From the NCBI GenBank assembly GCA_950295325.1, contig OX485804.1:7440001-7504000 (forward strand): a stretch of DNA of 64,000 bases, written 5' to 3'. Position numbers and translations under genes: made by a program. The notes below the pieces were generated by a model, which had not been told where the DNA came from, ran no database searches, and was given only the letters and a program-made list of their open reading frames with translations. Below, one piece after another: positions 11,016 through 22,457 of this stretch (its first letter is position 1; each line of letters begins with the position of its first letter). This DNA is from Polytrichum commune (Eukaryota > Streptophyta > Polytrichopsida > Polytrichales > Polytrichaceae).

Positions 11016-11963
11016 CCATGAGCTGATTGGTTATGATTGATAACCAACTTCGAGGTGGTAGATGGTAGGCCGCTTAAGCGGCTCGTCATCCACTCTCCTC
11101 TCATCGGTTATTTGGTTCATATCCTTGGTTTATTCAAGTGAAGATGATTTCCAACACCTCCCTCGTTATTTTGTCCACACATAGAGCATCTCTTCTGTAG
11201 CATACGGAATATGTCCATAAGCAAACCGGTCATGCCTCAGAATTGGCTTGAGTGGGTGGATGTCTTGCTAGATGTATTAAACTGGAATCAAACATGTTGA
11301 CATCACGACTACCATCTTTTGCACTCTCATAGAGCAAGTTGCATACATCAATTCTAAACATTTAATTGATTTCTCATCCAAGTGGAGAGCACTTCCAACA
11401 ACCTCAACGTGTCATCCATAATGTCACCTAAAGACACAAAGAGAATTTCATCCATAGCCTATGGATTTTGTCCATGAGCAAACCGGTTATGGCCCATTAC
11501 GGCTCGAGTAGTTGGATTTCTCGCTAAAACCGTAGCTCGTCATCTACTCTCCTCTTGCTGGTTACATAATCCAAAAACTGTGAATGGATTCTACCCCTTG
11601 GTCATTGCTTCGAACATATTCTAAAAGTTCGGTTAACTCAAGCCGAATGCCGAATCAATCTCCAATCCTCGGGAGCACGGTTTTCCTCAACACATAGAAT
11701 GCACATGCCACAAGTGCTTTCTCTGTTATTCCGCATGCAAGCAAACACGTATGTTGAATCGCTTTGTGACATTCGATCAATGTAGAGAGCACTTCACCCA
11801 CAACATCTTGTGTATACACTTCCGTGGGCATACCATCTATTGCAACTTGTCATCCACTTCCCTCTCACCAGTCATACATGGACCAGATAGCCTTCAAGAG
11901 GAGAGTGGATGACGAACCGCAAAACCTTGAGCTGGTTATCGATGACAATTGATCATCTCATGG
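11016..11963. mobile_element. Decayed inverted-repeat element, ~0.95 kb
   Basis: Left arm 11016-11125 and right arm 11870-11963 are inverted copies. Both read CCATGAG.TGAT inward, then GATAACCA.CT, then CGGYTCGTCATCCACTCTCC. The left arm contains a perfect palindrome, GCCGCTTAAGCGGC (11069-11082), missing from the right arm. The interior holds two further related direct blocks (11211-11270 and 11469-11528, both with GAGCAAACCGGT.ATG-like words). No transposase frame and no clear target duplication are seen. Confidence 0.6.
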
Positions 11964-12414
11964 ACAAAATCAAGAAATTATGAATGTTTTCACGCCTCCA
12001 TGATGAAACATAGTGACTAAATAATAGATAAAACACACATGATCACATACAATTTCTCAATAATATGAAGCATTTTGTTAAACAGGCTTCCCATTTACAT
12101 GATGACCCTTGTGCTCTTGGATGGGCGATCGGTTATGGGCATTCAATTGATGTCTGCAAACTGGGGCTCTATGAGAGTGCAGTAGGGCAGTCAGAAATTT
12201 AACGTGTTTGTTTCTCGAGTACAATAGTACTAGAAAATGCCCCCGAACTCGGGCGAATATGTTTGGAGGAAATTGGGAGCGGCTCCAAAATTATTGGACG
12301 TCATCGTGTCCGTAACAATTATAAGGAAAATTGTTGTCCACTGTGGTGCCAGTTGTGCCTGGCCTGCTTTCGAGGTACCATGCCACAGAGCTTAAAGCAG
12401 ACGTGCCTAAATCG

Positions 12415-12545
12415 AACACAACAATTACCGGGACACCTGTGTTTGAGTGGTATGTGGTCACGCGTGGGTCTCAGAACGGACACCAAAAAAGACACGGGTT
12501 CAAAAGAGACTGGACTGTGTGCTTGAAATATGCTAAACATTCTAG
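12415..12545 (-). repeat. Dispersed module 1, inverted copy
   Basis: Carries GGACACC.GTGTTTGAGTGGTATG, then GGACACCAAAAAAGACA, then TTCAAAAGAGACTGGACT. This is the reverse complement of the consensus (TAGTCCAATCTCATC... TGTCTTTTTTGGTGTCC ... ACCACTCAAATATAGGTGTCC) that recurs at a dozen or more sites in the window. Confidence 0.65.
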
Positions 12546-12616
12546 GTTCAATAGTAAACGTGGTCGGAGGTTAGATGTTCATGTTCGTCGAGTGAGTGAG
12601 TGAGTGAATGTGCAAC

Positions 12617-13357
12617 GGGAAGATGTTGTTGAGAATGCCTAATGGCAAGTGTCATGTGCTGGCGTTTTTAGTCTGCAAGAGTTTGATGTTCTTGAGTGTT
12701 GAGTGTCGTTTCTTTACACCTTTAGTCAGCTTGTAGACCATTGTGTAACATACACAGGGGGGTCACTCCATTGTCAAGTTGAACACCACGTGTGACCAAA
12801 AAAAATCTTCTTTGGTAAGTTGCACCACCAAAATGGGTCAAAATTTTATCAATTTTTTTTCATGAGTAGATATACACAGTACCTATGACATACTTAAAAG
12901 TGGTAACTAAATTTGATGATTTTTTTTTTCATAAAACATACTGTTTCTAACTAGAATGACACAAAATTGAACTAAAACAATTACTAAAAAAACAAAGATG
13001 ACTAAAAATTTCAAAAATATATACAAAAGATACTATCAATGGTTATGTATATGTAGAAAAAATATCATAAATTTTAAAATTATGTATGGCATGTAATATA
13101 GGGGTAGCAAACTTTGTCTGCACGTGGTGTCAACTTGACAATGAAGTGACCTCCCCGTGGTAACATAGGCATACGCTTCATAATACTATTGAACATACTT
13201 ATGCCAAGATATTAGTAAGCGGACTTTGAATGACAAGTGTTATGAAGGTGATACGAATGATGACATTGGTTGGTCGTTACTGTAACCTAGCATATGCCTC
13301 AAAATAGGGTAAGTGACACTATTACGCATGTGACATTGTATACCATGAAGGATGTAA
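12617..13357 (+). mobile_element. Right arm of the 2-kb inverted-repeat family, with a nested MITE
   Basis: Aligns with 61770-62105 and, inverted, with 44632-44873 and 60117-60351. Shared segments include GGAAGAT.TT, CCTAATGGCAA.TG.CATGTG, GTAACATAGGCATAC, ATTGAACAT.CT, GTAACCTAGCATA and AGTGACACTATTACGCATGT. It ends with ATACCATGAAGGATGTAA, the counterpart of ATACCATAAATGATGTAA at 62105. I find no matching left arm upstream, so the copy is truncated. The homology is interrupted at 12753-13159 by a younger insertion. Confidence 0.75.
12753..13159. mobile_element. hAT-like MITE, 407 bp, 8-bp target duplication
   Basis: The ends are inverted repeats of about 40 bp: CACAGGGGGGTCACTCCATT at the left against CACGGGGAGGTCACTTCATT read inward from the right, both continuing GTCAAGTTGA and CACCACGTG. 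GTAACATA flanks it at 12745-12752 and 13160-13167. Eight-bp duplications and CA-G-rich termini fit the hAT superfamily. The interior is AT-rich and non-coding. Paralogous unoccupied sites (TGTGTGACATAGGCATA, inverted, near 44835 and 60313; TATGTAACATAGGCATA near 61910) confirm insertion. Confidence 0.92.
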
Positions 13358-15557
13358 TGCGCTCAAGAGGTGAGAAGTCCCATAAAAAAAATCCTTTGCT
13401 CAATTAGTTTTAGGCTTGTTCATCTCAACCGAATCTTTCCACACTAATTCGGAAACTCCGATGCTAGTTACAGGATCGAATGTCTGCAATTAAGTTTATT
13501 CTGAAGAGCTATGAAGAGTTCCCAAAGTTTTGGCCTTTTAACTTTATACACGGCTTGTATGAATCCTTGGCCCAACATGCCATGGCATATTTGCACTTAT
13601 AAGTACGAAAGCTTTCCACGGCAATGATATGAATTGCTTGGGCCACTGCATATATATCTCCATTGCCAACATGAAGGGACCGTAGTTGGTCATATCCATT
13701 CCCCAACAATGACTCGGAAATATCTTCCACGTTTATTATACCAACTGTACTTCTTGCTTTTTTTTAAAAAAAAAGAGAAAAAGAAAAAGAGAAAAAAACT
13801 TCACCACTTTGTGTACCTCTCAATCATCCAACGAATCGCACCGGAATAGTATGTAGGTCGGATGTCCATTGTTATGATCGATGCGACAACGAAACCATGT
13901 TCAAAACTTCAAATTAGGCATAACATTACTAAGTTGTAGGTTGTTGCAATGTGGAATTTGGAACTTTTCGGGCATAATGTCCTTTTTATTTTGGGCTTCT
14001 CTTACAGAATGAACAACACTAAACCTGGACATTTTCATGTCATCACTGTAAATTGAGAGGTAGCTAACCATGGGCTCCACTTTGTCAGTAATGCAAACTT
14101 GAATTGACAAATAAAATCATGTGAATAGTGGGAATTAGTTAAAGAACCGGGCTCCATGTGGCCGGCAACACCTGCTAGGTCGGTAAATCGGGAATAAAGC
14201 CATGGGTATTGAGTTGGCTTGAGAAAGTAGAGACTGCTCATCCCCCACAAAGAAAGGGAGTGGCAACTACAGGCTTCGTAATGGCTTGTAGCGTAGTGGA
14301 CAAATTTTTGACATTAATGAATCACAACATTTTGGGGGCAAGTTTGTTGCATTAACTAAGATGGGTGGATGAGGGCATGCTCATTTGCAACAACTTCCTC
14401 TCGCCCTTGGGATCTCACTTTAATTTGCTAGAAACTTGAAAAGAAAATTAACAATCGGGTCTATGGGCCATAGGTAGTCACTCTTCTTAATCACACCCAT
14501 GTATCTGAGTGGTATCATATGGCAAGGTTCTTTTTTTGTTTGTAAAGAACAAACTCCAAAATGGGCCACGGAATGTGTTAGGATGAGATTGGGCTATGTG
14601 ATCAAAATATAGATGTTGGTTTAGGCTCAATATTTAACACAATTGGGAGGATGTTTTCGATCCCATAGCCCCTTGTGCTCCTATGGAGATACCCAAAGAC
14701 CCCTAGAGCCTTCTCTTCTTGGGAAAGCCCACCTCACGGCCTTGCCATGCGGTCAAAGTGGCACCCCCTATGGAAATGCACATCCATTTGGGTTCCATCA
14801 ATAGACTCATGTGCTTTGACTTTGAATATGAAGAGAATAGTTCAACAAGGAAGGTGGGGGGGGGGGGGGGGGAGGGGGGCTATGACCATTCAATAAGAAG
14901 GGCAATTTTTACTTTGATAATGAATTAGATATTCATACAAACTCCAAATTTATATAGGAATTGGCTACATGCATGAATTCGTTTCAAACAATAAGTTTCA
15001 TCATTTTCACATGAAATCGTGTATTGGTTGATCATCGGAACAATAAGAGAGATTCATATTGGTGTCATTTTGGATCAATACAACACCTTTTATGGTTTAT
15101 TAGTGTTAGTCTAGTGTTGGAGCATTGCATATTGAATTAGTGTAATGTCTACAATGTTTTACTAGTGTGGATCTCATACCCAAATAATTCGTACTCAAAC
15201 ATAAGAAGTTTTTTTTATTAGACAAACTTGTCATACTTTGATGCCAAACTAACATTGCTTCAACAAGTTGATACAATCTTCATAATTGTACTATTGAATA
15301 AAAAGTGACATTTGTAAATCACCTCGCACTAATTGCACGAGTTTCAACTCCTACAAGGAGTGCCATGTGGAGCTAAAAGTGTCCATTCAAGGCCTCTTTG
15401 CTTTATTTCAAACCTTGCTCCTCAATGCTTGACAACAAAATAATCCATTGAGGTTAATGAGTGGTGCAATGTAAAACACAAACTGGATGATTGTAACCTT
15501 TGAACCTGGTGGAATATTTGCCAATATGCAATCTTATCTAGCCAAGGTACATGTGTG
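13358..15557. other. Intergenic, no supported gene
   Basis: AT-rich DNA with an A/G-rich run at 13760-13797. A homopolymer of 17 G at 14856-14872 is followed by A and GGGGGG. Open frames are short. I see no recognisable repeat boundaries. Confidence 0.5.
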
Positions 15558-15560
15558 TTA

Positions 15561-16005
15561 GGGGCGGTTTACACTATGGACCATGAAGTCGTCCCACGGC
15601 CGTCTAAGCGATGTGATTGGACGTTGAAGTCGTCCCGGGACGACTTGGGTTTACACCAAGGAAAAAATGGCAAAGTGACCACGGAGGTTGAGGTCCACAA
15701 AATATTATTTTTTAAGCCCACTCTATCCACTGCCATGGTCCAACGGGTTTTCCATTGGGACAAGCAAAAGAGGTGGTCCGGGAAAAAGAGCAAGGGCCCA
15801 TGTCAGAAAAATGCCGTTTTAAGCCTTTTTGGTGCATGGTCATTCTTCATGGTCCACATTCAGTTTACACCTAGTGAAGGGCCCATGAACCATGAAAACT
15901 AATATTTTAGTAACTCGGACCATGGAAGTCGTCCCATGAAGTCGTCCCACGCAAAATAGGCCTCTTACGTGGGACGACTTCATGGTCCATAGTGTAAACC
16001 GCCCC
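15561..16005. mobile_element. PIF/Harbinger-like MITE with perfect 38-bp TIRs, TTA target duplication
   Basis: Left end 15561-15598 starts GGGGCGGTTTACACTATGGA and continues CCATGAAGTCGTCCCACG. The right end 15968-16005 is its exact reverse complement. TTA flanks both sides (15558-15560 and 16006-16008). A 3-bp TTA duplication with G-rich TIR ends is the signature of PIF/Harbinger and Tourist-type elements. The 445-bp body has no transposase. It repeats the sub-terminal word GAAGTCGTCCC several times and includes the 20-bp palindrome AAGTCGTCCCGGGACGACTT (near 15626). Perfect TIRs suggest recent insertion. Confidence 0.95.
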
Positions 16006-16289
16006 TTATTTGGATACTTTTCTTTCTTCACCCACTTCTTGTATGACACGAAATACATAATTAGTGTAAAGTAAACTTCTAAATATTTTAATATGAAGTA
16101 TGGAAATATTGATATTGAAATATTTTTGAACACACATTGTTACATGTTAAAACAATATTGATTCCATATATCTATTTTTGAACATCTAACATTGTGGGTT
16201 TAAAAATAGCATGTGGCACGACAAATTACATTGACTGTAATGATTGTGATATGTCAAAAGTATAGCGAGCCTCTGTAAAAAGTGCAGAA

Positions 16290-17010
16290 GATGTCACATG
16301 ATACTTGATGATACATGACATTTCACGAAACTCACTCTAACATCGTTGTCGCACCAATTTGAATGCCACACCATATCAAATATTTTAGTGTAGATGGTTG
16401 ATCTTGGCTCCTTTCCCTTTTGTGGATGAGCCTATTGTATGACATCCGTTTCAATAAATTGTTGTGACCCCCAAGGATTAACCTCAAAGCAATGCACTAA
16501 ACATCTAATTTGATATGGCCCATACTATCCACCATTTTGCCACATTAATAATCTCGCCATCACTAAGTGACAACGGCAAAATGTGTCACATGAACTTGGT
16601 GCTATATGACAAGTCATGAAGACTACTCTAATCAACTCGATGCACCAATTTGGATGCCACATTGAATCAAACATTTAGTACATATGGGGTTGGTCCTTCC
16701 CTTTTGTGGATAAGCCTATTGTACGATGCCCATCTCAATAAATTGTCGTGCCCCCCCCCCCCCTCCCCAAAGGATTAACCTCAAAGCACTACACTCAACC
16801 TCCAATCTGACATGGCCCATACCTAACACCATTAATTGTCTTGCAACCACTAGGAGACCAATACAAAAGGTGTCACATGATACGTGATGCTACATGACAA
16901 GTCACGAGGACCACTCTACCTAACTTGGCACACCAATTCGAATGCCGCACCATATCATATACTCAGTTTGAGCAGTTGCTCCTTCCTTCTGTGCAGATAC
17001 GCCTATCACG
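16290..17010. repeat. Tandem repeat, ~290-bp unit, two and a half copies
   Basis: GTCACATGA..(A)CTTG/GTG begins each unit at 16293, 16585 and 16872. The units share CACCAATTTGAATGCCAC, CCTTTTGTGGAT.AGCCTATTGTA, TCAATAAATTGT.GTG.CCCC and AGGATTAACCTCAAAGCA. In the second unit the C stretch has grown to a long homopolymer (16749-16762). The third unit is cut at about 17010. Confidence 0.9.
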
Positions 17011-17162
17011 AGAGACGGAATTATTGCATACGAGCACGCGTACCTCTCATTCAATCCAACGTAAAAGCCTCTAAACAATCTGCAACTTGGAAACTATCTT
17101 CTTTAGCTGACGTGACACCAAAGTGAGTCCAAAACAAGAAAAAAAAAAACCCAGCATCAAGG

Positions 17163-17260
17163 TCACTTGAGATGAATCGACAACAAACCTATAGGAGGAA
17201 GTCAAGTTCTTCATGTTGGATGGATGAGAGGTCCAATTTGCATACGAGACCTAATCCCAC
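17163..17260 (+). repeat. Dispersed module 8
   Basis: GAGATGAATCGACAACAAAC followed by CTATAGG and TTGGATGGATGAGAGG. Related copies lie at 45272-45395 (same strand) and 54318-54440 (inverted). A short GTTGGAT.(A)ATGAGAG piece is at 23475. Non-coding. Confidence 0.6.
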
Positions 17261-17942
17261 TCCCTCTCTCTCTCTCCCTCCCAAAAGCCTACTACGGTAT
17301 GATGCTCGCTTCAATAATAAGAAGGTGGTGGTGGTTGTGGTGGAGCACGGGTGATGCAATTGCTGCCACAAATTGAATAATTGTGAGCCCGTTAGAATCC
17401 TAATAATGGCCCACATCACCGTTACTAGCCCACTCTTCTTCAGCTTTAAATTCCCTACCGCATAGGGACGGACAGGCTGGAAATCCCACATTGTCCCGGG
17501 TGTCACGCAGCCATTGGCTCAGACTCCTCAAATGTAAAGTAGGGTAGGTCAGAGAGCGACACACACACACACACAAACAACTGTAAGTGCAAGTAGTGGC
17601 ACCAAGTACGGCCATGGGTCAGCAGGCAGCCTGGCTGGCTGCCTGGCTTTCTTTCGTTCTTTCTTTCTCCCAACGACTATGATAAGCACTCAAGGCCTGA
17701 ATTCGATGATGATGATGGCTTTCCTGTTTTCTCGTTTTCATTTATTTATTTTGACAAGGCATCATACCACTTACGCCCTCGCCATCAAGTCGTCGCATCG
17801 GGGAGCTGCGAATTTCGGGAGCATATATAATGTCCTCTTTTATGTTGGGTCGTTTTCTACCCAATGAATACTAGTACCCAGCATCAGCATTGTTCACTAT
17901 GCAAGAGTGAACTGACAACTTTCCCACACCCATGCTTTATTT

Positions 17943-17981
<39 letters not shown>

Positions 17982-18757
17982 TTAACACGGTCCTATGTGT
18001 AGGTGGGCACCGATTGCGTAGTTTGTTAGGGCGTCGACTGATAGTGTTTGGTGAATCCAAGTCTGTAATGACAACTTGATTTGTGAGCTCTAGATTTCTA
18101 TATGAGCTCGCGGCTGTGATCAAGGTGAAGCGTCCCTCGTTCATTCGTGCCGACACGAGAGATTGGCATCATCTGTCTTCAAATAGTGGTAAACAACAAA
18201 GAAAAAGAAAAGTATAGCTTATCCAACGACGAAACAAGCAAATTTACCCTCCGATAGATTTGCATACTTTTCCATCGACGCATACTAGTTGCTCAAGACT
18301 CGTAATGCTTGAAGTGTTTGTCCCGAGTGTAATAAACATATAAATAAATTTACCAACGTCGCGCAATCCGACGTGAATTTGAGCCCGTTGGCCCTACCCT
18401 GCTCGAGAATCTTCTTGGTGCAAGGTAGGTTTACTGCGTACCTTGCGGTGGGTGGGCTCTTGGCTTCCTACTTACCTAGCTGGTTTTTCCCGTCAAGTAG
18501 AGAGAAGATTTCACAACGGAAATTGAACCGCCAACCACTCCATTCGAAAATGGGTACCTCAATCTCCACTATCACCTGGTAGTTTAGGGTCATCTCGGAC
18601 CTTATCCCAAGCGCATCGAACGACAAGTCTTTCATGACGAGTCGAACACCTACATTGTGGGCATTGGTTCCGAAACACAAATGTTGTAGGTGTAGGTAGT
18701 GGTAAAAAAGTTCAAAAAAAAACTCCTCGGCGGGTTGGTTGGGCTTCCTACTACTAC

Positions 18758-18788
<31 letters not shown>

Positions 18789-20925
18789 CCTCCTTCTCCT
18801 CCTTCTTCTTCTTCTTCCCCAACGACTATATAGCAAAAGCCTGGTGACTCTGATGAAATGAAGTCTGAAGCTCTGATCGAAGTTCCAAGATGACTAACTT
18901 CAACCCTTACTGCACGGGGATTGGGTGCGGGAATGGAAAAGGCTAGAAAGGCACTATACATGTAGAGGAGATGATGAAGAACACTTGAAAAGTACCTTAC
19001 CTACTTACTTACACATGGAGAGTTCAAGTACCCACAGTACCTGATAGACAACTCAGAAAAAAAACAAGTGGCTTTCAAACGCCCAATTTCTTCAAGAGCC
19101 TCACACATAAAAATCATCGGATAAGGTAGAGAAGTGCCTTTCACGGACACTTTGAGTACACCACGGTTCCTTGCCTTACCCGAGGAGAGTTTATCCAATG
19201 TTTATTGGATATGTCATGTGGGGAAGAGACTTAGTGATGGAATCTGAAATGTGTCGTAAGGCTGGCTTCTATCTTCAAGGAGTTTAGTGAAGCTCACTCA
19301 AGTGAAAGCCGTGCCCTTACCTCTAAGTAGAAGTAAAAGCTATCTTGTTACCTCGGACGTTACACATACTAGGTACATGGGAATTCACGATTGCACGTGA
19401 GCTCGTCACGTGTGTAGATCATAATAGGGCAGAGCACTCTTGCGACTAGCCGCTTGTTTGGATTAGGACTTATTTAATGAGCACAGTGGTATCAAGAACT
19501 TATGAATATCATAGCATATCCGATTTCTGTAGAGATGTACAAAGTCACAAACTTCATTTGGCCCTTCGGAGTCACATAGGCCCTCCTAAAACGGACAATG
19601 TTGATTGTTGATATTTTCTCTCCTTCAACCAATGAGTTGCATTTGAAGTCCTTGGAATGACAAAATCGGTGTTTGGGTTGAAGTACGTAGTTGTTACCCA
19701 CTTTGAGGGCCACTTTGGTGGTAAGGTAAGTGTCGAAATTGGGGTTGCTGACAGGATCAGACGCTTCTATTGTAGTGAACCTCCTTCACAATATCCCAAT
19801 AACATTTAGAGAATGGGAATCGTAAAGCGGTGAAGCACCGTCGAAATGATGCCCACAGATGAAAAAGATCCTTGAAAGGTCACAACCAGCCATCCACAAT
19901 TCCAAGATGGATCATGTGAATGATGGGCTAGTAGGAAAAGTGCATAATGTTCAAAGATGCATTTTTGCTTATGTCAAGGAATAAGAAGATTATTCATGTA
20001 AAAAGATTATATCTAGTAAAGATTAACACCATGGGATGTCAAAGTTTCTCACTTCTCAATTTGAATCTTAGGTTGATGGTGGGGGGAGGTGTGCGTGTGA
20101 ACCCGTTTGAGAGATCTAGGTGCTAACCTTAGAATTTGAAAGAGAACACAAATTACAATTAGGGCTTGGAATAATGTTATAGTGTCCCTGTAGACTCTTA
20201 GAGTTTAAGGTATTCATAGATGGGTTGGAGGAAGAAACAAGTCTTGGAGGTTCACTCATGTCGGTTTATCAAAGAAACTTTTACTCCACATTCTTGTCCA
20301 TGTCAAAAAAAACTAGATAAGAGATTTTTTGCTTGACAACAACACATGTTCAATAAGAAGTTCCATAACCTCCCCTCTCATTGGCTTACTAACAAACTAA
20401 AGACATCTAAATTTGATCATGAAATTTATCCATACAACACTAATATTTGTAGTTAGTGTCAAATGATACTTTAATGTCACAATGGTACCCCCATAATGCC
20501 AACTCCATCAAATGTCATATAATTCATTTAATTCACTTACTGCCACGATAGATTCCCAAATATTGCACACAATGAAAAAACCGCTAAATACAACGCACTC
20601 ATACCAGCACTCAAAACAACCTGCTGGCAAGTCAACCGTCTCATCACTATCACAACATGTGTTAGAGGGGCTATTCACGAACAACCACTTAAAGACTTAG
20701 AAAAACTCAAAATAACCAGAAACGAAATCAAAACACTTATGAACCATTGTAATATCTTACATACCCGATTTTGAACAAAAGGAAGTTAGACAACAAACAA
20801 CCCCCTATAGATCCCCCCCTGAGGGTTAGGGGTAACGCTTTCTTTGAACACTAAAGGAGCCCACCTCTTGAGAGGGAGAAAGTACCCTTACAGTTACGCT
20901 TGATAAAACATGAACACGGTATAAA
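17261..20925. other. Intergenic with microsatellites, no supported gene
   Basis: Includes a CT run (17262-17280), a CA run (about 17560-17575), a TA tract passing into a GA tract (17942-17981), and a CTA run passing into CTT/CTC runs (about 18748-18817). The GC content around 17.4-18.9 kb is somewhat higher than the surroundings. Long frames on the reverse strand at 18468-18961 are poly-Arg/Glu translations of the CTT repeat and are not genes. 19000-20925 shows no features beyond short AT-rich frames. Confidence 0.55.
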
Positions 20926-20929
20926 GGAA

Positions 20930-21420
20930 CTGGCTCCCATTCACGTTGGTGTTATTTTTATTTCATTTTATTTTATGTCACAATGGTAACTCTCTTCTAT
21001 TGACACTTCATATGAATAAGTTTAGAAGTATTGTCATCCCATCTTACTTTTCGTTTGTTTAATTCTCAATTACTGAAACAAAGTTTGGTATAATCTGCAT
21101 CCTAAACATTTACGTAATGAAATATTGTCATCAACGGATTGAAATTTGGATGAAAACATTTGCTTAGTAAATGACAGTCACAACAACATTGTAAAATTAA
21201 AATGTCCAAATTGTTTTACAAGGTTTATAAATAATGTTAGGTTTACATTTAGTGTTGGTGACACTCCACGGGCGGTTTGCATTTAGTATTGAGCAAGAAA
21301 AATAGAATTGGTGACAACTGAATACAACATTTAGTGTAGTATACAATTGAAGTGATAATTTTCTAAAAAAGGCAGGCACAAGTCTATTTGGTTTTTCCAC
21401 CAACATTGCAATAGACAAGT
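20930..21420 (-). repeat. Dispersed module 7, inverted copy
   Basis: Read on the minus strand it follows 40375-40760, 51525-51900 and 43300-43640: TTTAGTGTCACCAA.., AATACTAA.., AGTGTCACCAACACTAAATG, then CAATGTTG..ACTGTCA.TTACTAAG, then TTTCATCCAAATTTCAATC. There is no coding capacity, and divergence between copies is high. Confidence 0.7.
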
Positions 21421-21462
21421 CTTTATTATTTAAAAATAATACATAAAATTAAAATTAGTCAT

Positions 21463-21589
21463 ATTCATAACAATGTTATGTGGGACTGACAATATTTCAT
21501 AGAATATTACCCACATTCAAACTGAATGTGGGAAATATCCAGGAATATTCTATGGAATACTATCAGTCCCACTGAACATTGTTATGAAT
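21463..21589. repeat. Long hairpin (foldback) of 127 bp
   Basis: The arms ATTCATAACAATGTT (21463) and AACATTGTTATGAAT (ending 21589) close a nearly continuous stem that includes GTGGGACTGA/TCAGTCCCAC, ATAGAATATT/AATATTCTAT and CCCACATTCA/TGAATGTGGG. The innermost loop is only AAC (21520-21522). It may be a palindromic mini-transposon or a small-RNA precursor. No transcript evidence can be seen here. Confidence 0.85.
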
Positions 21590-21796
21590 TTGAACAATGT
21601 CATGGATATTTGTTCAAATAATTTGATAGATGATGTCAACCAAAAAGAAGGTGAAAACAAGCTGAGAGATGTGAAGGAAAACTAAAGAGTTGGGAGAAAA
21701 TATCACGAATTTAGAGGTATATTCTCCAAATTCGTCTAATTTGATAAGTAAATCTCCTGAAGTCTTGAACTTCAACTAGTTATTTCTGAAACTCAA

Positions 21797-22301
21797 GACC
21801 ACTTCACACATGAGCCCAAGAGCTGTGACCATGAAATTATGAGAGCCCAAAAGAGAGTGTCCAAAGGCCGTCCCAAGACACCTCCAAAACCATGTAGTGT
21901 GGTTACGGACCCTCAAATGTAGTGTGAAGTCATAAGTGACCGGACCCTCAACCAATTGCTATTTCAATGAATTTTCTATTCATGTGGCTCCCCACACATG
22001 ATAAAATAGAATAAACCAACGGTTGTGAGCGTTCAAAGTGCCATGATCTCTTGGTTTTGTGTTAGACCCACCTCCAAGAGGTGGTTTTTGAAAATCATCC
22101 AAGTGACCATGAAACATGATCCATTCAATGCCATGCAGGAAGCCATGAAGACTTCTACATCCATCTTGCATTCACTTGTATACTCCGTTGGTCCCTCAAG
22201 CGTAGTGTGAAGCAAACTTGGACCGGCTCCGCCTTTTCCACCAATGAGAGTGCTTGAAGTGTAATGGTCACAGGCTCTCAAGTCCCGTGTGTGAAGTGGC
22301 C
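21797..22301. mobile_element. TIR element with GGCCACTTCACAC ends, copy A
   Basis: Left end (G)ACCACTTCACACATGAGCCC, then AAGAGCTGTGACC. The right end read inward is GGCCACTTCACACACGGGAC, then TTGAGAGCCTGTGACC. It is about 505 bp and non-coding. Copies B (29236-29722, opposite orientation) and C (53783-54283) share the body (CTCCAAGAGGTGGT, AACATGATCCAT, CCGGCTCCGCCTTT). The flanks, ...AAACTCAA and CTGAATCGGTTCATCTG..., match the uninterrupted AAACTCAACCGGTTCATCTG at 29150, so a CTCAA/CTGAA target duplication is likely. Confidence 0.88.
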
Positions 22302-22421
22302 CTGAATCGGTTCATCTGCAGCTACTTGTCAGTGCTCCCTGTTCATTACACAGTACTATAAATAACAATACACTCCTTCTATTCTTTCATTAAACATAAC
22401 GGCAGAAATAAGTCAGTTGTA

Positions 22422-22457
22422 ATATATATATATATACATATACATATATATATATAG
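22422..22457. repeat. TA-rich microsatellite
   Basis: A (TA)n tract interrupted by CATATACA. Simple sequence with no other signal. Confidence 0.9.

Noticed and set aside
18468..18961. Minus-strand frames with poly-Arg or poly-Glu
   Set aside because: Translations of the CTT/CTC microsatellite.
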